From Trueperaceae bacterium (lineage in GTDB: Bacteria; Deinococcota; Deinococci; Deinococcales; Trueperaceae), in assembly GCA_013697735.1 (NCBI GenBank), contig JACCWH010000182.1, forward strand, positions 1 through 41,726: DNA of 41,726 bases, read 5' to 3'. This document shows, piece after piece, positions 18,694 through 27,797 of this stretch. Both the position numbers and the translations under genes were made by a program. The notes below the pieces were generated by a model that was not told where the DNA came from, did no database searches, and worked only from the letters and a program-made list of their open reading frames with translations. The stretch's first letter is position 1. Each line of letters starts with the position of its first letter.

Positions 18694-20565
18694 TCATGTC
18701 CGCCGCTTGCCGGCGCCGCTCGCCCGGCCCCGCCCGACGATGCTCCGACCCCCGAGCTGGAGCTGTCGCTCGCCCTCGCGCGCCTGCTGCGCACCGTGGA
18801 TCGCCGCGAGCTCCGAGTAGGCTTCGTCGAGGTCGGAGCGCGGCGTCGCCGGGTCCTCGATGACGGCGCGCAGCGCCTCCCAGCGCGCCATCAGTCGCTC
18901 CTGGCGTCGCGCCTTCGCGGCGCCGAGGTGGATCGCCCTGATCTTCGCGAGCAGCTGCTCGAGACGCCGATCGACGTCCAGGGGACCGTGTCGCGCATCA
19001 CGCCCGGCGTGGTCGATGATGCGTGCCAGGATCCGTTCGGAGCCCGCGCGCGCGTTGAGCGCCGCCACCACGGCGGCGTCCTCGTAGTCGTGGCGGTCGC
19101 ACAGTTCGGCGAACGCGACGAGCTCCGACCCCTCACCATCGACCGGCAGCATCGCCAGCGAGCGCACGACGCGATCGCGCAGGTGATCGGGTTCGAGCAG
19201 CATCAGCCCCACCGCCTCGAGCTCGAGGGTGCGCACCGGACCGAGATCGTCTGACGAGCGACGCATCCCCTTGACGGCCGTGGTGTCGAGCCGCCGGGGT
19301 CGGCGCGCGTTCACCCACGCGTCGAGCCGGTCGCCGTCGAGGCCGAGATGATCGACCACGAGGCGGCGGAGTTCGGCCGCGACGGGGTCGAAGACGTCCT
19401 GCGGTTGGAGCGATGGGGCGAGCGCCTCGAGCACGGAGCGCTGCCCGTCGGGCGTGGTGGCATCGTGCTGCGCGACCACGTGCTCGAAGCGGAAGGCGAC
19501 TTCGGAGACGCCGGTGCGCAGGGCGGCGGCGAACGCCTCGCGGTGTCCGCCGAGCACCGCGTCGGCGGGGTCCTTCCCCGCGGGCACGCGCACGGCTTGC
19601 ACGAGGAAGCGGCGCCCGATGCTCTGGTCGAGTCCACCGAGTACGGCCCGTTGCCCCGCCTCGTCGGCGTCGAACGCGAGCAGCACGCGCCGGACGTCGA
19701 GCCGACTCAGGTGCTCGGCCTGCGCCGTCGTGAGCGTGGCGCCGAGCGCGGCCACGGCGTTCACGAACCCGCTCTGGTGGAGCGCCAACACGTCCATGTA
19801 GCCTTCGACCACGAGCACGTCGCCCGTCTCCCGGATCGCGGTCCGCGCTCGATCGAGGCCGTAGAGCAGTGCTCCCTTGCCGAACAGGTCGGTCTCGGGC
19901 GTGTTGACGTACTTCGGTAGCTCGTCGCCGAGCACGCGCCCGGCGAAGCCGACCACGCGTCCGAGCGAATCCTTGATCGGGAAGATCACGCGCTTGCGGA
20001 AGCGGTCGTAGCGCCGCCCCTTGTCGTTCTCCGCGAGGAGCCCGGCAGCGAACAGGTCGTCGTCTCGAACGCCCTTCGTGAGCGCGTGCCGGAGCAGGGC
20101 GTCCCAGGAGTCCGGCGCGTAACCGAGCTCCCACGCGTCGATGGTCGCACGCGTGAGGCCGCGCGCCTCGAGATAGTCGAGGGCCGGCCCCTCGAGCGAA
20201 GCGCGGAAGAAGGCGAGGGCGAGCTTGTTGATCTCGACGAGGTCGCGCCGCCGCCCCTGTTGGGGCGTCGCGGCCTGGACCTCCACGCCCACGCGCTCGC
20301 CGAGCGCCTTGAGCGCGTCGACGAACTCCATGCCCTGCGTCCGCATCACGTACTCGAAGGCGTCCCCCTTCGCCCCACAACCGAAGCAGTAGAAGAAGCC
20401 CCGGTCGACGTGCACGTGGAACGACGGCGACTTCTCGGCGTGGAAGGGGCAGAGACCCTTGAGTTGGCCCCGCCCCGCCGGCTTGAGCACGACCTGCTCA
20501 CCGATGAGCTGCGCGAGGTCGACGCGGGCGCGGATCTGCTCCTTCGCGTCGTCCGCGATGCTCAC
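18694..20565 (-). CDS. dnaG: DNA primase DnaG
   Basis: This enzyme makes RNA primers at the replication fork. The 623-residue product has the CHC2 zinc-binding domain with Cys39, His42, Cys60 and Cys63 (LCPFH and [11 protein letters not shown]), the RNA-polymerase basic motif region with [11 protein letters not shown] near 189-199, and a TOPRIM domain with VEGYMD (Glu254) and FDADEAG (Asp299 and Asp301). A helical C-terminal domain follows for DnaB contact. The GTG start overlaps the stop of the phosphoribosyltransferase gene as GTGA (20562-20565). The C-terminal 20 or so residues are Gly/Arg-rich. Confidence 0.96.
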   Translation of the reverse strand: MSIADDAKEQIRARVDLAQLIGEQVVLKPAGRGQLKGLCPFHAEKSPSFHVHVDRGFFYCFGCGAKGDAFEYVMRTQGMEFVDALKALGERVGVEVQAATPQQGRRRDLVEINKLALAFFRASLEGPALDYLEARGLTRATIDAWELGYAPDSWDALLRHALTKGVRDDDLFAAGLLAENDKGRRYDRFRKRVIFPIKDSLGRVVGFAGRVLGDELPKYVNTPETDLFGKGALLYGLDRARTAIRETGDVLVVEGYMDVLALHQSGFVNAVAALGATLTTAQAEHLSRLDVRRVLLAFDADEAGQRAVLGGLDQSIGRRFLVQAVRVPAGKDPADAVLGGHREAFAAALRTGVSEVAFRFEHVVAQHDATTPDGQRSVLEALAPSLQPQDVFDPVAAELRRLVVDHLGLDGDRLDAWVNARRPRRLDTTAVKGMRRSSDDLGPVRTLELEAVGLMLLEPDHLRDRVVRSLAMLPVDGEGSELVAFAELCDRHDYEDAAVVAALNARAGSERILARIIDHAGRDARHGPLDVDRRLEQLLAKIRAIHLGAAKARRQERLMARWEALRAVIEDPATPRSDLDEAYSELAAIHGAQQAREGERQLQLGGRSIVGRGRASGAGKRRT

Positions 20566-21125
20566 GTCGCTGGGACCGTCCCCTCCGGCGACGCCGGCGA
20601 GGGGTAGAGCGGGAGGTGCCCGAGGGAGACGATGTCGTCTCGTTCGTCACCCTCGGTGAACACCACGAGCGTGGCGCACACCGTGGCGCCGACCTCCGCG
20701 AGGAGCCCACCGAGCGCCCGCAGGGTCCCACCGGTCGACACGACGTCGTCGACGATCGCGACGGCGCGGCCGCGCAGGCGCGGCACGTCGGCGCCGTCGA
20801 TCACGAGGTCCTGGAGCACGCCGGTGGTGATCGATCGCACGGTGCTGCGCACGGCGTCGACCATGTAGGGCTTCTCCGTCTTGCGCACGACGACGTACGG
20901 GAGCCCGGTGCGCACGGCGAGCGCGTGCGCGAGCGGCACGGCCTTGACCTCGGGCGTGACGAGCACCTCGATGCCGGGCGGGAGTCGCGCCGCGAGCGCC
21001 GCGGCCGCCGCCTCGGTGAGGGGTGCGTCGCCGAGCAGGTTGAGGAGCGCAACGGAGACCGGGCCGACGCTCACGATCGGGAGATCGCGGGTCTGGTCAC
21101 CGACGGTGACGCGGTGGGTTGGCAT
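20562..21125 (-). CDS. Purine-type phosphoribosyltransferase
   Basis: This type I phosphoribosyltransferase joins a base to PRPP. The 187-residue product has the PRPP loop [12 protein letters not shown] near residues 123-134 and the segment [11 protein letters not shown] near 80-90. It resembles adenine or hypoxanthine/xanthine transferases rather than PyrE, but the base cannot be assigned with certainty. GAGGAGG stands six bases before the ATG. It is translationally coupled to dnaG and lies 59 bases after purU, so purine salvage, one-carbon metabolism and primase may share a transcript. Confidence 0.82.
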   Translation of the reverse strand: MPTHRVTVGDQTRDLPIVSVGPVSVALLNLLGDAPLTEAAAAALAARLPPGIEVLVTPEVKAVPLAHALAVRTGLPYVVVRKTEKPYMVDAVRSTVRSITTGVLQDLVIDGADVPRLRGRAVAIVDDVVSTGGTLRALGGLLAEVGATVCATLVVFTEGDERDDIVSLGHLPLYPSPASPEGTVPAT

Positions 21126-21184
21126 GCAGGTCCTCCTCGAGGGTCCACGGTCAAGAGTACACTCGCCCCAGCCCGGGCGGGACC

Positions 21185-22069
21185 CTAGTCGAAGACGATC
21201 GTCTTGTTCGCGTAGACGAGCACGCGATCCTCGACGAAGGCGCGCACGGCTCGCGCCAAGACGGAGCGCTCCGCATCGCGGCCGATGCGCGTCAGGTCCC
21301 CGACGCTCTCCTTGTGGCTCACGCGGCGGACGTCCTGCTCCACGATCGGTCCCTCGTCGAGCGCGTCGGTGACGAAGTGCGCCGTCGCGCCGATGAGCTT
21401 CACCCCGCGCTCGTAGGCGCGTCGGTAGGGATCGGCGCCGACGAACGACGGTAGGAACGAGTGATGGATGTTGATGATGCGCTCCTGATAGCGGTTCACG
21501 AAGTCGCTCGTCAGGATCTGCATGTAGCGCGCGAGCACGACGCCGTCGACCCGCTCCGACTCGAGGCGAGCGAGCGCGAGTCCCTCCTGCGCCACCTTGG
21601 TCTCGGGCGTCACGTGCAGGCGCAAGAACGCGATACCGAACGACGCCACCAGCTCCTCGAGGTCGCCGTGGTTGGAGACCACGAGCACGATGTCGGCGTC
21701 GATCTCGCCGGCGCGTACACGCCACAGCAGCTCGAGCAGGCAATGGTCGAGACGCGACACGAAGATCGCGAGGCGCTTCCGGCGATCGCCGTAGGCGACG
21801 CGCCACGTCATGTCGAATGGCTCCGCGACGCGGGACTCGAAGTCGCTCTCGAGCTGCGCGCGGCTGACGTCGAGGGCGTCGAGGTGGAAGACCATACGCA
21901 TGAAGAAGACGCCGCCGCTCGGATCGGTGGAGTGCTGCGAGCTGTCGAGCACGTTCGCGCCATGCTCGAAGAGGAAGCGGGAGACCGCGGCCACGATGCC
22001 GGGGCGATCGGGGCAGGAGATCAGCAGGCGTCCTACATGGGCGCGCGGGAGCGTACCGCTCGGGGTCAC
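21185..22069 (-). CDS. purU: Formyltetrahydrofolate deformylase
   Basis: This enzyme hydrolyses 10-formyltetrahydrofolate to formate and tetrahydrofolate, balancing the one-carbon pool and feeding formate to PurT. The 294-residue product has an N-terminal ACT domain ([17 protein letters not shown] near 17-33) and a formyltransferase-fold domain. Asn200 and His202 in [10 protein letters not shown] and Asp238 in LDEGP have the same spacing as the Asn106, His108 and Asp144 triad of the related GAR transformylase. The GTG start has no Shine-Dalgarno sequence but follows a TAGACT box by six bases, so a leaderless message is likely. It is divergent from ruvB. Confidence 0.95.
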   Translation of the reverse strand: MTPSGTLPRAHVGRLLISCPDRPGIVAAVSRFLFEHGANVLDSSQHSTDPSGGVFFMRMVFHLDALDVSRAQLESDFESRVAEPFDMTWRVAYGDRRKRLAIFVSRLDHCLLELLWRVRAGEIDADIVLVVSNHGDLEELVASFGIAFLRLHVTPETKVAQEGLALARLESERVDGVVLARYMQILTSDFVNRYQERIINIHHSFLPSFVGADPYRRAYERGVKLIGATAHFVTDALDEGPIVEQDVRRVSHKESVGDLTRIGRDAERSVLARAVRAFVEDRVLVYANKTIVFD

Positions 22070-22075
22070 CCGCGG

Positions 22076-22081
22076 AGTCTA
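22076..22081 (-). promoter_or_regulatory. Candidate -10 box for leaderless purU
   Basis: On the minus strand TAGACT lies six bases before the purU GTG (22067-22069). There is no ribosome-binding site between them. Confidence 0.5.
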
Positions 22082-22094
22082 CCGGGGTGCGTGC

Positions 22095-22100
22095 TACCGT
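22095..22100 (+). promoter_or_regulatory. Candidate -10 box for leaderless ruvB
   Basis: TACCGT lies seven bases before GTG 22108. The box itself falls inside the longer ruvB reading frame that would begin at GTG 22087, which argues for the shorter start. Confidence 0.5.
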
Positions 22101-22107
22101 GCACCAC

Positions 22108-23118
22108 GTGGAAGACACCGCGTTGCGGCCGACGTCGCTGGCCGAGTACGTCGGGCAGCGCGCCCTCAAGGAGAAGCTCGCCGTCTATCTCGAGGCAGCC
22201 CGCGCACGTCGCGAGGCCCTCGATCACGTGCTGCTCTACGGCCCTCCCGGCCTCGGCAAGACCACGCTCGCGCACATCATCGCCGGCGAGCTCGGCGTCG
22301 CGATCCGCGTCACGTCGGGTCCGGCCATCGAGAAGCCGGGCGATCTCGCTGCGATTCTCACGAACGCACTCGAAGACGGCGACGTCCTCTTCATCGACGA
22401 GATCCACCGCCTCGGTCGCGTGGCCGAAGAGCACCTCTATCCGGCCATGGAGGACTACAAGATCGACATCGTTCTCGGGCAGGGGCCGGCCGCGCGCACG
22501 ATCCGCCTCGACCTCCCGCGCTTCACGCTCATCGGCGCCACGACGCGTCCGGGGCTGATCACCGGGCCGATGCGGAGCCGGTTCGGCATCATCGAGCACC
22601 TCGAGTACTACAGCGACGTGGAACTCGCCGAAGGGGTGCGCCGTGACGCGCGGCTCCTGTCGCTCGACCTCGCCGACGACGCCGCGCTCGAACTCGGTCG
22701 ACGCGCGCGCGGCACGATGCGGATCGCCAAGCGGCTGCTGCGGCGCGTCCGCGACTACGCCGACGTCGCCGGCGAGACGAGCATCGACGTCCGACGCGTC
22801 CGGCACGCGCTCGATGAACTCGGCATCGACGCTCTCGGGCTCGAGCGCCGCGACCGCGCGATCCTGCGCGCGCTCGTGGAGATGTTCGCCGGCGGGCCGG
22901 TGGGGCTCGACACGCTCGCCACGGCCGTGGGCGAGGACCGCGTGACGGTCGAAGAGGTCCACGAGCCGTTCCTCATCCAGCGCGGCCTGCTCCAGCGCAC
23001 GGCGCGCGGTCGCGTCGCGACCGGCGGGACGTACGACCACCTCGGGCTCCCCCGCCCCGCGAGCGCGAGCCTCGGGAGACTCTTCACCGACGATCCCCCG
23101 CACGAGGGGGCAGACTGA
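22108..23118 (+). CDS. ruvB: Holliday junction branch-migration ATPase RuvB
   Basis: This hexameric AAA+ motor drives branch migration with RuvA. The 336-residue product has [12 protein letters not shown] at the N-terminus, Walker A GPPGLGKT at 45-52, Walker [12 protein letters not shown], sensor 1 IGATTRPG, the arginine finger region RSRFG, and a C-terminal winged helix. The GTG codons at 22087 and 22099 are in frame, but the family starts near VEDTALRP. The GTG at 22108 has a -10 box seven bases upstream and no ribosome-binding site, so it is preferred. ruvA and ruvC are not adjacent. The stop is four bases before the DUF4388 gene. Confidence 0.95.
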   Translation: MEDTALRPTSLAEYVGQRALKEKLAVYLEAARARREALDHVLLYGPPGLGKTTLAHIIAGELGVAIRVTSGPAIEKPGDLAAILTNALEDGDVLFIDEIHRLGRVAEEHLYPAMEDYKIDIVLGQGPAARTIRLDLPRFTLIGATTRPGLITGPMRSRFGIIEHLEYYSDVELAEGVRRDARLLSLDLADDAALELGRRARGTMRIAKRLLRRVRDYADVAGETSIDVRRVRHALDELGIDALGLERRDRAILRALVEMFAGGPVGLDTLATAVGEDRVTVEEVHEPFLIQRGLLQRTARGRVATGGTYDHLGLPRPASASLGRLFTDDPPHEGAD

Positions 23119-23122
23119 GGGG

Positions 23123-24187
23123 GTGATCGAAGGCAACCTCCGGAAGGTCCCCCTCGCCGACGTCTTCCAGATCGTCGTGTCGGGCCGCAAGACGGGCGTG
23201 CTCGAGGTCGAGGGTGAGGAGCGTCGGGCACGCCTCTACTTCGACGCGGGCGGCATCCAGTACGCCAGCCTCATCCCCGGCGTCCACCTCGGCGAGGTCA
23301 TGGTGCGCATGGACCTGCTCACCGCCCGCCAGGTCCAGGAGATCCTCGCGATGCAGGTCGAGGAGAGTGCGGACGCGCCACTCGGTCACACCGCCGTCCG
23401 GCTCGGACTGCTCGAGGACGCCGACCTCGCGCGCGCGCTCGAGCGTCAGATCACCGAAGTTCTGGCCGACCTCATCACCTGGCGCGACGGCGACTTCCGT
23501 CTGAGCGAATCCGACGTGATGCGCACGTACGTCCCGACCGGCCATCACGTCGACGCGATGATGGTGCTGCTCCACGTCGCGGGGCACTGGCAGGACCAGC
23601 GAGCAGATCGGGTCGAGGGTGCGACGGTCTTCGACCGCGCCGGCGATCCGACCGCGCAACCACTCCCGGGCGGAGGCTGGGACGTGCTCGCGCACGTCGA
23701 CGGGAAGCGGAGCGCGCGCACCGTCGCGGCCGAGGTCGATCTGCCGGTGCGTCAGGTGTTCGCGGTGCTGGCGGAGCTCGAGGCGCTGGGCGTGATCGGC
23801 CGCACCGCCTACCCGCTCGAGGAACCGCTCGTGGTGGTGGTCTCGCCGAGCCACGCCTTGCAGCGCCTCCTGCGGCTGACCGTCGAGCGCGTCGGGGCGC
23901 GTACGGTCGCGACGTCGGACGCCCCGACGACGTTCGCGGCGGTCGCCGTCGAGCGCCCCCAGGCGCTGCTACTAGACGTCGCGACCGACGGCGACGCCTG
24001 GTCGCTCGTGCGGTCGCTCCGCCGACTCGACGGGCTCGGTCATGTCCCCGTCCTGGTCCTCGGTGCGGGCGCCGGCGGGCCGCTCGGCCGTTGGCTCCGC
24101 CCGCGAGCCGATACCATGACGAAACCGTTCGACGAACTCGAGCTGCAGGCGTGGCTCGCGCGCCGGCTCGGACGACCGCCCATCTGA
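23123..24187 (+). CDS. DUF4388 protein with degenerate receiver-like domain
   Basis: This 354-residue protein has an N-terminal DUF4388 (PatA-type) domain, with GNLRKVPLADVFQIV and GRKTGVLEVEG leading into LGEVMVRMDLLT. A winged-helix-like stretch near 180-228 follows, and then a receiver-like C-terminal domain (about 235-350). In that domain the phospho-acceptor Asp285 (LLLD) and Lys334 (MTKPF) are kept, but the acidic pair after the first strand is replaced by SPS. Related proteins are linked to gliding and signalling modules, but no partner is visible here. It starts with GTG after GAGGGG, four bases behind ruvB, so the two are probably co-transcribed. The function is unknown. Confidence 0.75.
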   Translation: MIEGNLRKVPLADVFQIVVSGRKTGVLEVEGEERRARLYFDAGGIQYASLIPGVHLGEVMVRMDLLTARQVQEILAMQVEESADAPLGHTAVRLGLLEDADLARALERQITEVLADLITWRDGDFRLSESDVMRTYVPTGHHVDAMMVLLHVAGHWQDQRADRVEGATVFDRAGDPTAQPLPGGGWDVLAHVDGKRSARTVAAEVDLPVRQVFAVLAELEALGVIGRTAYPLEEPLVVVVSPSHALQRLLRLTVERVGARTVATSDAPTTFAAVAVERPQALLLDVATDGDAWSLVRSLRRLDGLGHVPVLVLGAGAGGPLGRWLRPRADTMTKPFDELELQAWLARRLGRPPI

Positions 24188-24196
24188 TCGTCGCGC

Positions 24197-24218
24197 TGTG
24201 TACTCCCGGCGGTACACA
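24197..24218. repeat. Inverted repeat behind the DUF4388 gene
   Basis: TGTGTAC (24197-24203) and GTACACA (24212-24218) are perfect seven-base arms around an eight-base centre, nine bases after the stop codon. It may terminate transcription, although no T-run follows. Alternatively it may be an operator upstream of the sugar importer promoter. Confidence 0.4.
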
Positions 24219-24239
24219 CGGAGTCCGTTACCGCTGCCC

Positions 24240-24268
24240 TTGCGAGCACGGGAGTGCCCTGCTAGAGT
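24240..24268 (+). promoter_or_regulatory. Candidate sigma-70 promoter of the sugar importer operon
   Basis: TTGCGA (24240-24245) and TAGAGT (24263-24268) are separated by exactly 17 bases. A start near 24275 would give a leader of about 130 bases. This is the best -35/-10 pair I found in the window. Confidence 0.55.
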
Positions 24269-24351
24269 CCACTCATCGAACCTTCACCGTGTCGGCATGA
24301 TCGGCGCGGGCAGGTGTGGCGGGGGAGCGCGGGGATCACCGGGGTTTGGTG

Positions 24352-24391
24352 CCGTCGTGACGAACGACGGGACTCACTCGTACGGTACGAG
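24352..24391 (+). promoter_or_regulatory. Two inverted repeats in the sugar importer leader
   Basis: CCGTCGT and ACGACGG (24352-24370) pair around a five-base loop. CTCGTAC and GTACGAG (24377-24391) pair around a single G. The second ends at the ribosome-binding site AAAGGGAG, so it could be an operator or could mask the start. Its one-base centre suits a protein-binding palindrome better than an RNA loop. Confidence 0.45.
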
Positions 24392-24403
24392 AAAGGGAGA
24401 TAC

Positions 24404-25684
24404 ATGAGAATCGTGTTGTTGAGCCTATCGCTCGCCGTCGCACTCGCGCTGGGGTCGGCCGTCGCGCAGACGGTCACCGTCGCAGGGGGTGCGGTCGGTC
24501 AAGAACTCGAGCTGACGCGCGCCGCAGCGGACCGCTACATGCAGGAGAACCCGGGCGTCACCGTCGAGGTGCTCGAGGTGCCGGACCTGGCGGACAACCG
24601 CCTCGGCCTCTACCTCCAGTTCTTCGAGGCGCAGTCGAGCGAGGTCGACGTCTATCAGATCGACGTCATCTGGCCCGGCGATCTCGCCGTCCACTTCGTC
24701 GACCTCTACGACTACGGCGCCCGCGACGTAGCCGACCAGCACTTCCCGGCGATCGTCGAGAACAACACTGTCGACGGGCGCCTCATCGGCATCCCCTGGT
24801 TCACGGACGCCGGCCTCCTCTACTACCGCACCGACCTCCTGGAGGAGTACGGCTTCGACGGTCCCCCCGAGACGTGGGCCGAGCTCACCGAGATGGCGCA
24901 GACCATCCAGGACGGCGAACGCGCTGCCGGCCAGAGCGACTTCTGGGGCTTCGTCTGGCAGGGCAACGCCTACGAAGGGCTCACCACCAACGCTCTCGAG
25001 TGGATCGCCTCGAACGAGGGCGGCAGCATCATCAGCCCCGACGGCGTCATCACCGTCAACAACTCCAACGCCGTGGAGATCACCGACCTCGCCGCCTCGT
25101 GGGTCGGCACGATCAGCCCTCCCGGCGTGACCGGCTTCGGCGAAGAGGATGCGCGCAACATGTGGCAGGCGGGGAACGCCGCCTTCATGCGCAACTGGCC
25201 CTACGCCTACTCCCTCGGGCAGCAGGACGGCAGCGCCGTCGCCGGGAATTTCGACGTCCGTCCCCTCCCGGCCGGCGACACCATGGGCGGCGAGCCCGCG
25301 GCCACACTCGGCGGCTGGCAGCTCGGCGTGAGCCGCTACAGCAACAACCCCGAGTTGGCAGCCGACGTGGCCCTCTTCCTCGCCTCGTACGACGAGCAGA
25401 AGGTCCGCGCCGTCGAGGGGAGCCTCAACCCCACGATCATGGCGCTCTACGAAGATGCGGACGTCCTCGAGGCCGTGCCGTTCTTCGGCTCGCTCTTCGA
25501 CGTCTTCACGAACGCGGTCGCCCGCCCCTCTACGGCGACGGCGCCCAACTACGCGCAGGTCTCCAGCGCCTTCTACACGGCCATCCACAGCGTGCTGACC
25601 GGGCAAGAGGACGCCGAAACTGCACTCGCGCTCCTCGAGATCGACCTCGAAGCGCTCACGGGCTTCCCCACCGGAACGCCCTAA
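24404..25684 (+). CDS. Trehalose/maltose-family ABC importer binding protein
   Basis: This is an extracytoplasmic family-1 solute-binding protein. The 426-residue product has a signal peptide (MRIVLLSLSLAVALALGSAVAQ) and features of trehalose/maltose-binding proteins from Thermus and relatives. These include VDVYQIDVIWPGDLA, GIPWFTDAGLLYYR, PPETWAEL, FWGFVWQGNAYEGLTTNALEW and FMRNWPYAY. The many aromatic residues suit stacking on sugar rings. The frame is open further upstream, but the ATG at 24404 starts the signal peptide and follows AAAGGGAG. A hairpin and two permease genes follow. The likely substrates are trehalose, maltose or related disaccharides, inferred from the family. Confidence 0.92.
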   Translation: MRIVLLSLSLAVALALGSAVAQTVTVAGGAVGQELELTRAAADRYMQENPGVTVEVLEVPDLADNRLGLYLQFFEAQSSEVDVYQIDVIWPGDLAVHFVDLYDYGARDVADQHFPAIVENNTVDGRLIGIPWFTDAGLLYYRTDLLEEYGFDGPPETWAELTEMAQTIQDGERAAGQSDFWGFVWQGNAYEGLTTNALEWIASNEGGSIISPDGVITVNNSNAVEITDLAASWVGTISPPGVTGFGEEDARNMWQAGNAAFMRNWPYAYSLGQQDGSAVAGNFDVRPLPAGDTMGGEPAATLGGWQLGVSRYSNNPELAADVALFLASYDEQKVRAVEGSLNPTIMALYEDADVLEAVPFFGSLFDVFTNAVARPSTATAPNYAQVSSAFYTAIHSVLTGQEDAETALALLEIDLEALTGFPTGTP

Positions 25685-25706
25685 GCACCGTCGTCGAATG
25701 GATCCG

Positions 25707-25748
25707 CGAGCGGGTCGGGTCGGGTGCCTTTCCGACCCGACCCGCTCG
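25707..25748 (+). promoter_or_regulatory. Long intercistronic hairpin after the sugar-binding protein gene
   Basis: A perfect 17-base-pair stem (25707-25723 with 25732-25748) closes an eight-base loop, 22 bases after the stop. No T-run follows, so it most likely protects the upstream mRNA end or partly attenuates reading into the permease genes. Confidence 0.75.
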
Positions 25749-25822
25749 GCGTTGGCCCCGGTGGCGCGAGCGTATATCGTGCACCCACAGCGAACGTCGA
25801 ACACAACTGAGGAGGTGCCCGC

Positions 25823-26932
25823 GTGACGAAAGAGAGCCGCGCCCTGCAGCCCGCGAAGAGCCGCGGACCGTCGAAACTCGCCCGAGGCGAGGAACGGACC
25901 GCGCTCTGGCTGCTACTCCCGTCCTTCTTGATCATCGCCGTCGTCGCGCTCTACCCCTTCGGACGAGTGGTGTTGTCGAGCTTCACCGACGAACGCTTCG
26001 CCGCCGGCACGGACCTTCGGGGCGAGTTCGTGGGCGTCGTCAATTATCAGCGCCTCCTGAGCATGACGCTCCGGCAGGTACCGGCCGTCGTCGACGTGGA
26101 TACGGGCGAGCGAGTCCTGCGAGACGGGCAGCCGACGTTCGAGAACCCCCGTCTCTTCCTCCGGCGACTCGGCACGTCGTTGCCGCTCGACGCGGTCGCC
26201 ACCTTCCGGATCGGCGGCAACCTCTGGGTTCTCGGTGCCACGAGCGCCAGCTTCATCCGCTCCGTCTGGGACACGCTCGTGTTCACCGTCTCGTCGGTCG
26301 CGATCGAGACCGTGCTCGGCATGATCATCGCGCTCACGCTCGCCGCGAAGTTCCTCGGTCGGGGCGTGATGCGCGCCGCGATGCTCGTACCGTGGGCGAT
26401 CATCACCGTGGTCTCGGCGCGCATATGGGAGTGGATGCTGCAACCGACCCGTGCCGGGTTCTTCAACACGCTCCTCAACGACCTCGGCGTCACCGACGGT
26501 TCCTATGCCTTCTTCCAGACCGCCGCGCTGCAGGTCCCCGCGATGGTCGCCATCGACGTCTGGAAGACGACCCCCTTCATGGCCCTGCTGTTGCTCGCGG
26601 GTCTCTCGACGATTCCGGGCGAACTCTACGAGGCGGCCGAGGTCGATGGCGCGAGCCCGATCCGCCGCTTCTTCTCGATCACCCTCCCGCTCCTCATGCC
26701 GACGCTCGCGGTGGCGCTGATCTTCCGCACCCTCGACGCATTGCGCGTCTTCGACCTGTTCCAGGTGGTCTACGGCGAGGCGCGCTACTCGATGGCGAGT
26801 TACGCCTACTACCAGCTCATCGCGGCGAGGAACGTCGGCATGTCGTCGGCCGCGAGCGTCATCATCTTCGTGATCATCTTCGCGTTCGCCCTGTTCTACA
26901 TCCGCGCCCTGGGGGTCGACCGTGACGAGTAG
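25823..26932 (+). CDS. Sugar ABC importer permease, MalF type
   Basis: This inner-membrane permease has 369 residues, against the usual 290-310 for this family. The first helix is near residues 27-46. A stretch of about 98 residues (51-148) before the next helix is unusually long and carries VVDVDTGERVLRDGQ. The EAA loop is seen as YEAAEVDGASPIRRFF near 269-284. The GTG start has GAGGAGG upstream. The last 11 bases overlap the second permease gene. The enlarged loop recalls the MalF P2 loop, which touches the binding protein, though it is much shorter. No ATPase gene follows, so a shared MsmK/MalK-like ATPase encoded elsewhere is expected. Confidence 0.92.
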   Translation: MTKESRALQPAKSRGPSKLARGEERTALWLLLPSFLIIAVVALYPFGRVVLSSFTDERFAAGTDLRGEFVGVVNYQRLLSMTLRQVPAVVDVDTGERVLRDGQPTFENPRLFLRRLGTSLPLDAVATFRIGGNLWVLGATSASFIRSVWDTLVFTVSSVAIETVLGMIIALTLAAKFLGRGVMRAAMLVPWAIITVVSARIWEWMLQPTRAGFFNTLLNDLGVTDGSYAFFQTAALQVPAMVAIDVWKTTPFMALLLLAGLSTIPGELYEAAEVDGASPIRRFFSITLPLLMPTLAVALIFRTLDALRVFDLFQVVYGEARYSMASYAYYQLIAARNVGMSSAASVIIFVIIFAFALFYIRALGVDRDE

Positions 26933-27773
26933 AAGGCGCCTCTCCAAGACCGTCGGCCAGGTCCTCTTCTGGATCCTGATCGCCGTCATCTTCGTCTACC
27001 TCATCTTTCCCTTCTACTGGGCGTTGATCTCCGCCCTGAAGACGCAATCCGAGCTCATCCGTACGCCCGCGACGTACTTCCCGGAGAACCCCACGCTGCA
27101 GAACTTCCGCGCGGTGTTCCAGAACACGGCATTCCTGCGCGGCCTCGGCAACAGTCTCATCGTCGCCGGCTCCGTGACCGTGCTGTCGCTCGTGGTCGGC
27201 GCCTTCGCGGGATTCGCACTCGGCAAGCTCCGCTTCCGTGGCCGCACCCCGTCGCTCTACGTGATCCTGGCGATGACGATGTTTCCACAGATCGCGGTCC
27301 TGGCGGGCCTCTACGCCGTCATCCGCACCCTCGGCATGCCGGCGTTGCCGAGCCTGGTCCTCTCCTACATGATCTTCACGCTACCGTTCACGGTCTGGGT
27401 GCTCACGGCCTTCTTCAAGGGTCTCCCGACCACACTCCTGCAGGCGGCGCAGGTCGACGGCGCCTCGACCATGCAGACGTTCGTGCAGATCCTACTCCCG
27501 CTCACGGCGCCCGCGCTCGTCACCACCGGACTGCTGGCGTTCATCCAAGCGTGGAACGAGTACCTCTTCGCCCTCACGTTCACGTCGATCGCTCCGACCG
27601 CGCGCACGGTCCCGGTCGCCATCGCGCTCTTCAGCGGGCAGATCTCACGGGAACAACCCTTCGGGGAGATCATGGCCGCCGCCATCGTCGTGACGATCCC
27701 GCTCATCGCGCTCGTCCTCTTCTTCCAGAACCGCATCGTGGAGGGGCTCACGGCCGGCGCCGTCAAGGGCTAG
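26922..27773 (+). CDS. Sugar ABC importer permease, MalG type
   Basis: This second permease of the sugar importer has 283 residues and about six membrane helices. The EAA loop is LLQAAQVDGASTMQTF, and AFIQAWNEYLFALTF is typical of MalG-like subunits. Its GTG start overlaps the end of the first permease gene by 11 bases, so translation is probably coupled. It is the last gene of the operon and ends ten bases before the convergent acetoacetyl-CoA synthetase gene. Confidence 0.93.
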   Translation: MTSRRRLSKTVGQVLFWILIAVIFVYLIFPFYWALISALKTQSELIRTPATYFPENPTLQNFRAVFQNTAFLRGLGNSLIVAGSVTVLSLVVGAFAGFALGKLRFRGRTPSLYVILAMTMFPQIAVLAGLYAVIRTLGMPALPSLVLSYMIFTLPFTVWVLTAFFKGLPTTLLQAAQVDGASTMQTFVQILLPLTAPALVTTGLLAFIQAWNEYLFALTFTSIAPTARTVPVAIALFSGQISREQPFGEIMAAAIVVTIPLIALVLFFQNRIVEGLTAGAVKG

Positions 27774-27777
27774 CACC

Positions 27778-27797
27778 CGGCCCTCACGACAGGGCCG
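27778..27797. terminator. Hairpin between convergent genes
   Basis: CGGCCCT (27778-27784) and AGGGCCG (27791-27797) form a seven-base-pair stem with a six-base loop, between the sugar permease gene and the convergent synthetase gene. It could end transcription from both sides, but neither side has a T-run. Confidence 0.35.

Noticed and set aside
21166-21184. GC-rich inverted repeat (GCCCGGGC and neighbours) as purU terminator
   Set aside because: The stem is only about five base pairs with no T-run and is ordinary for this base composition.
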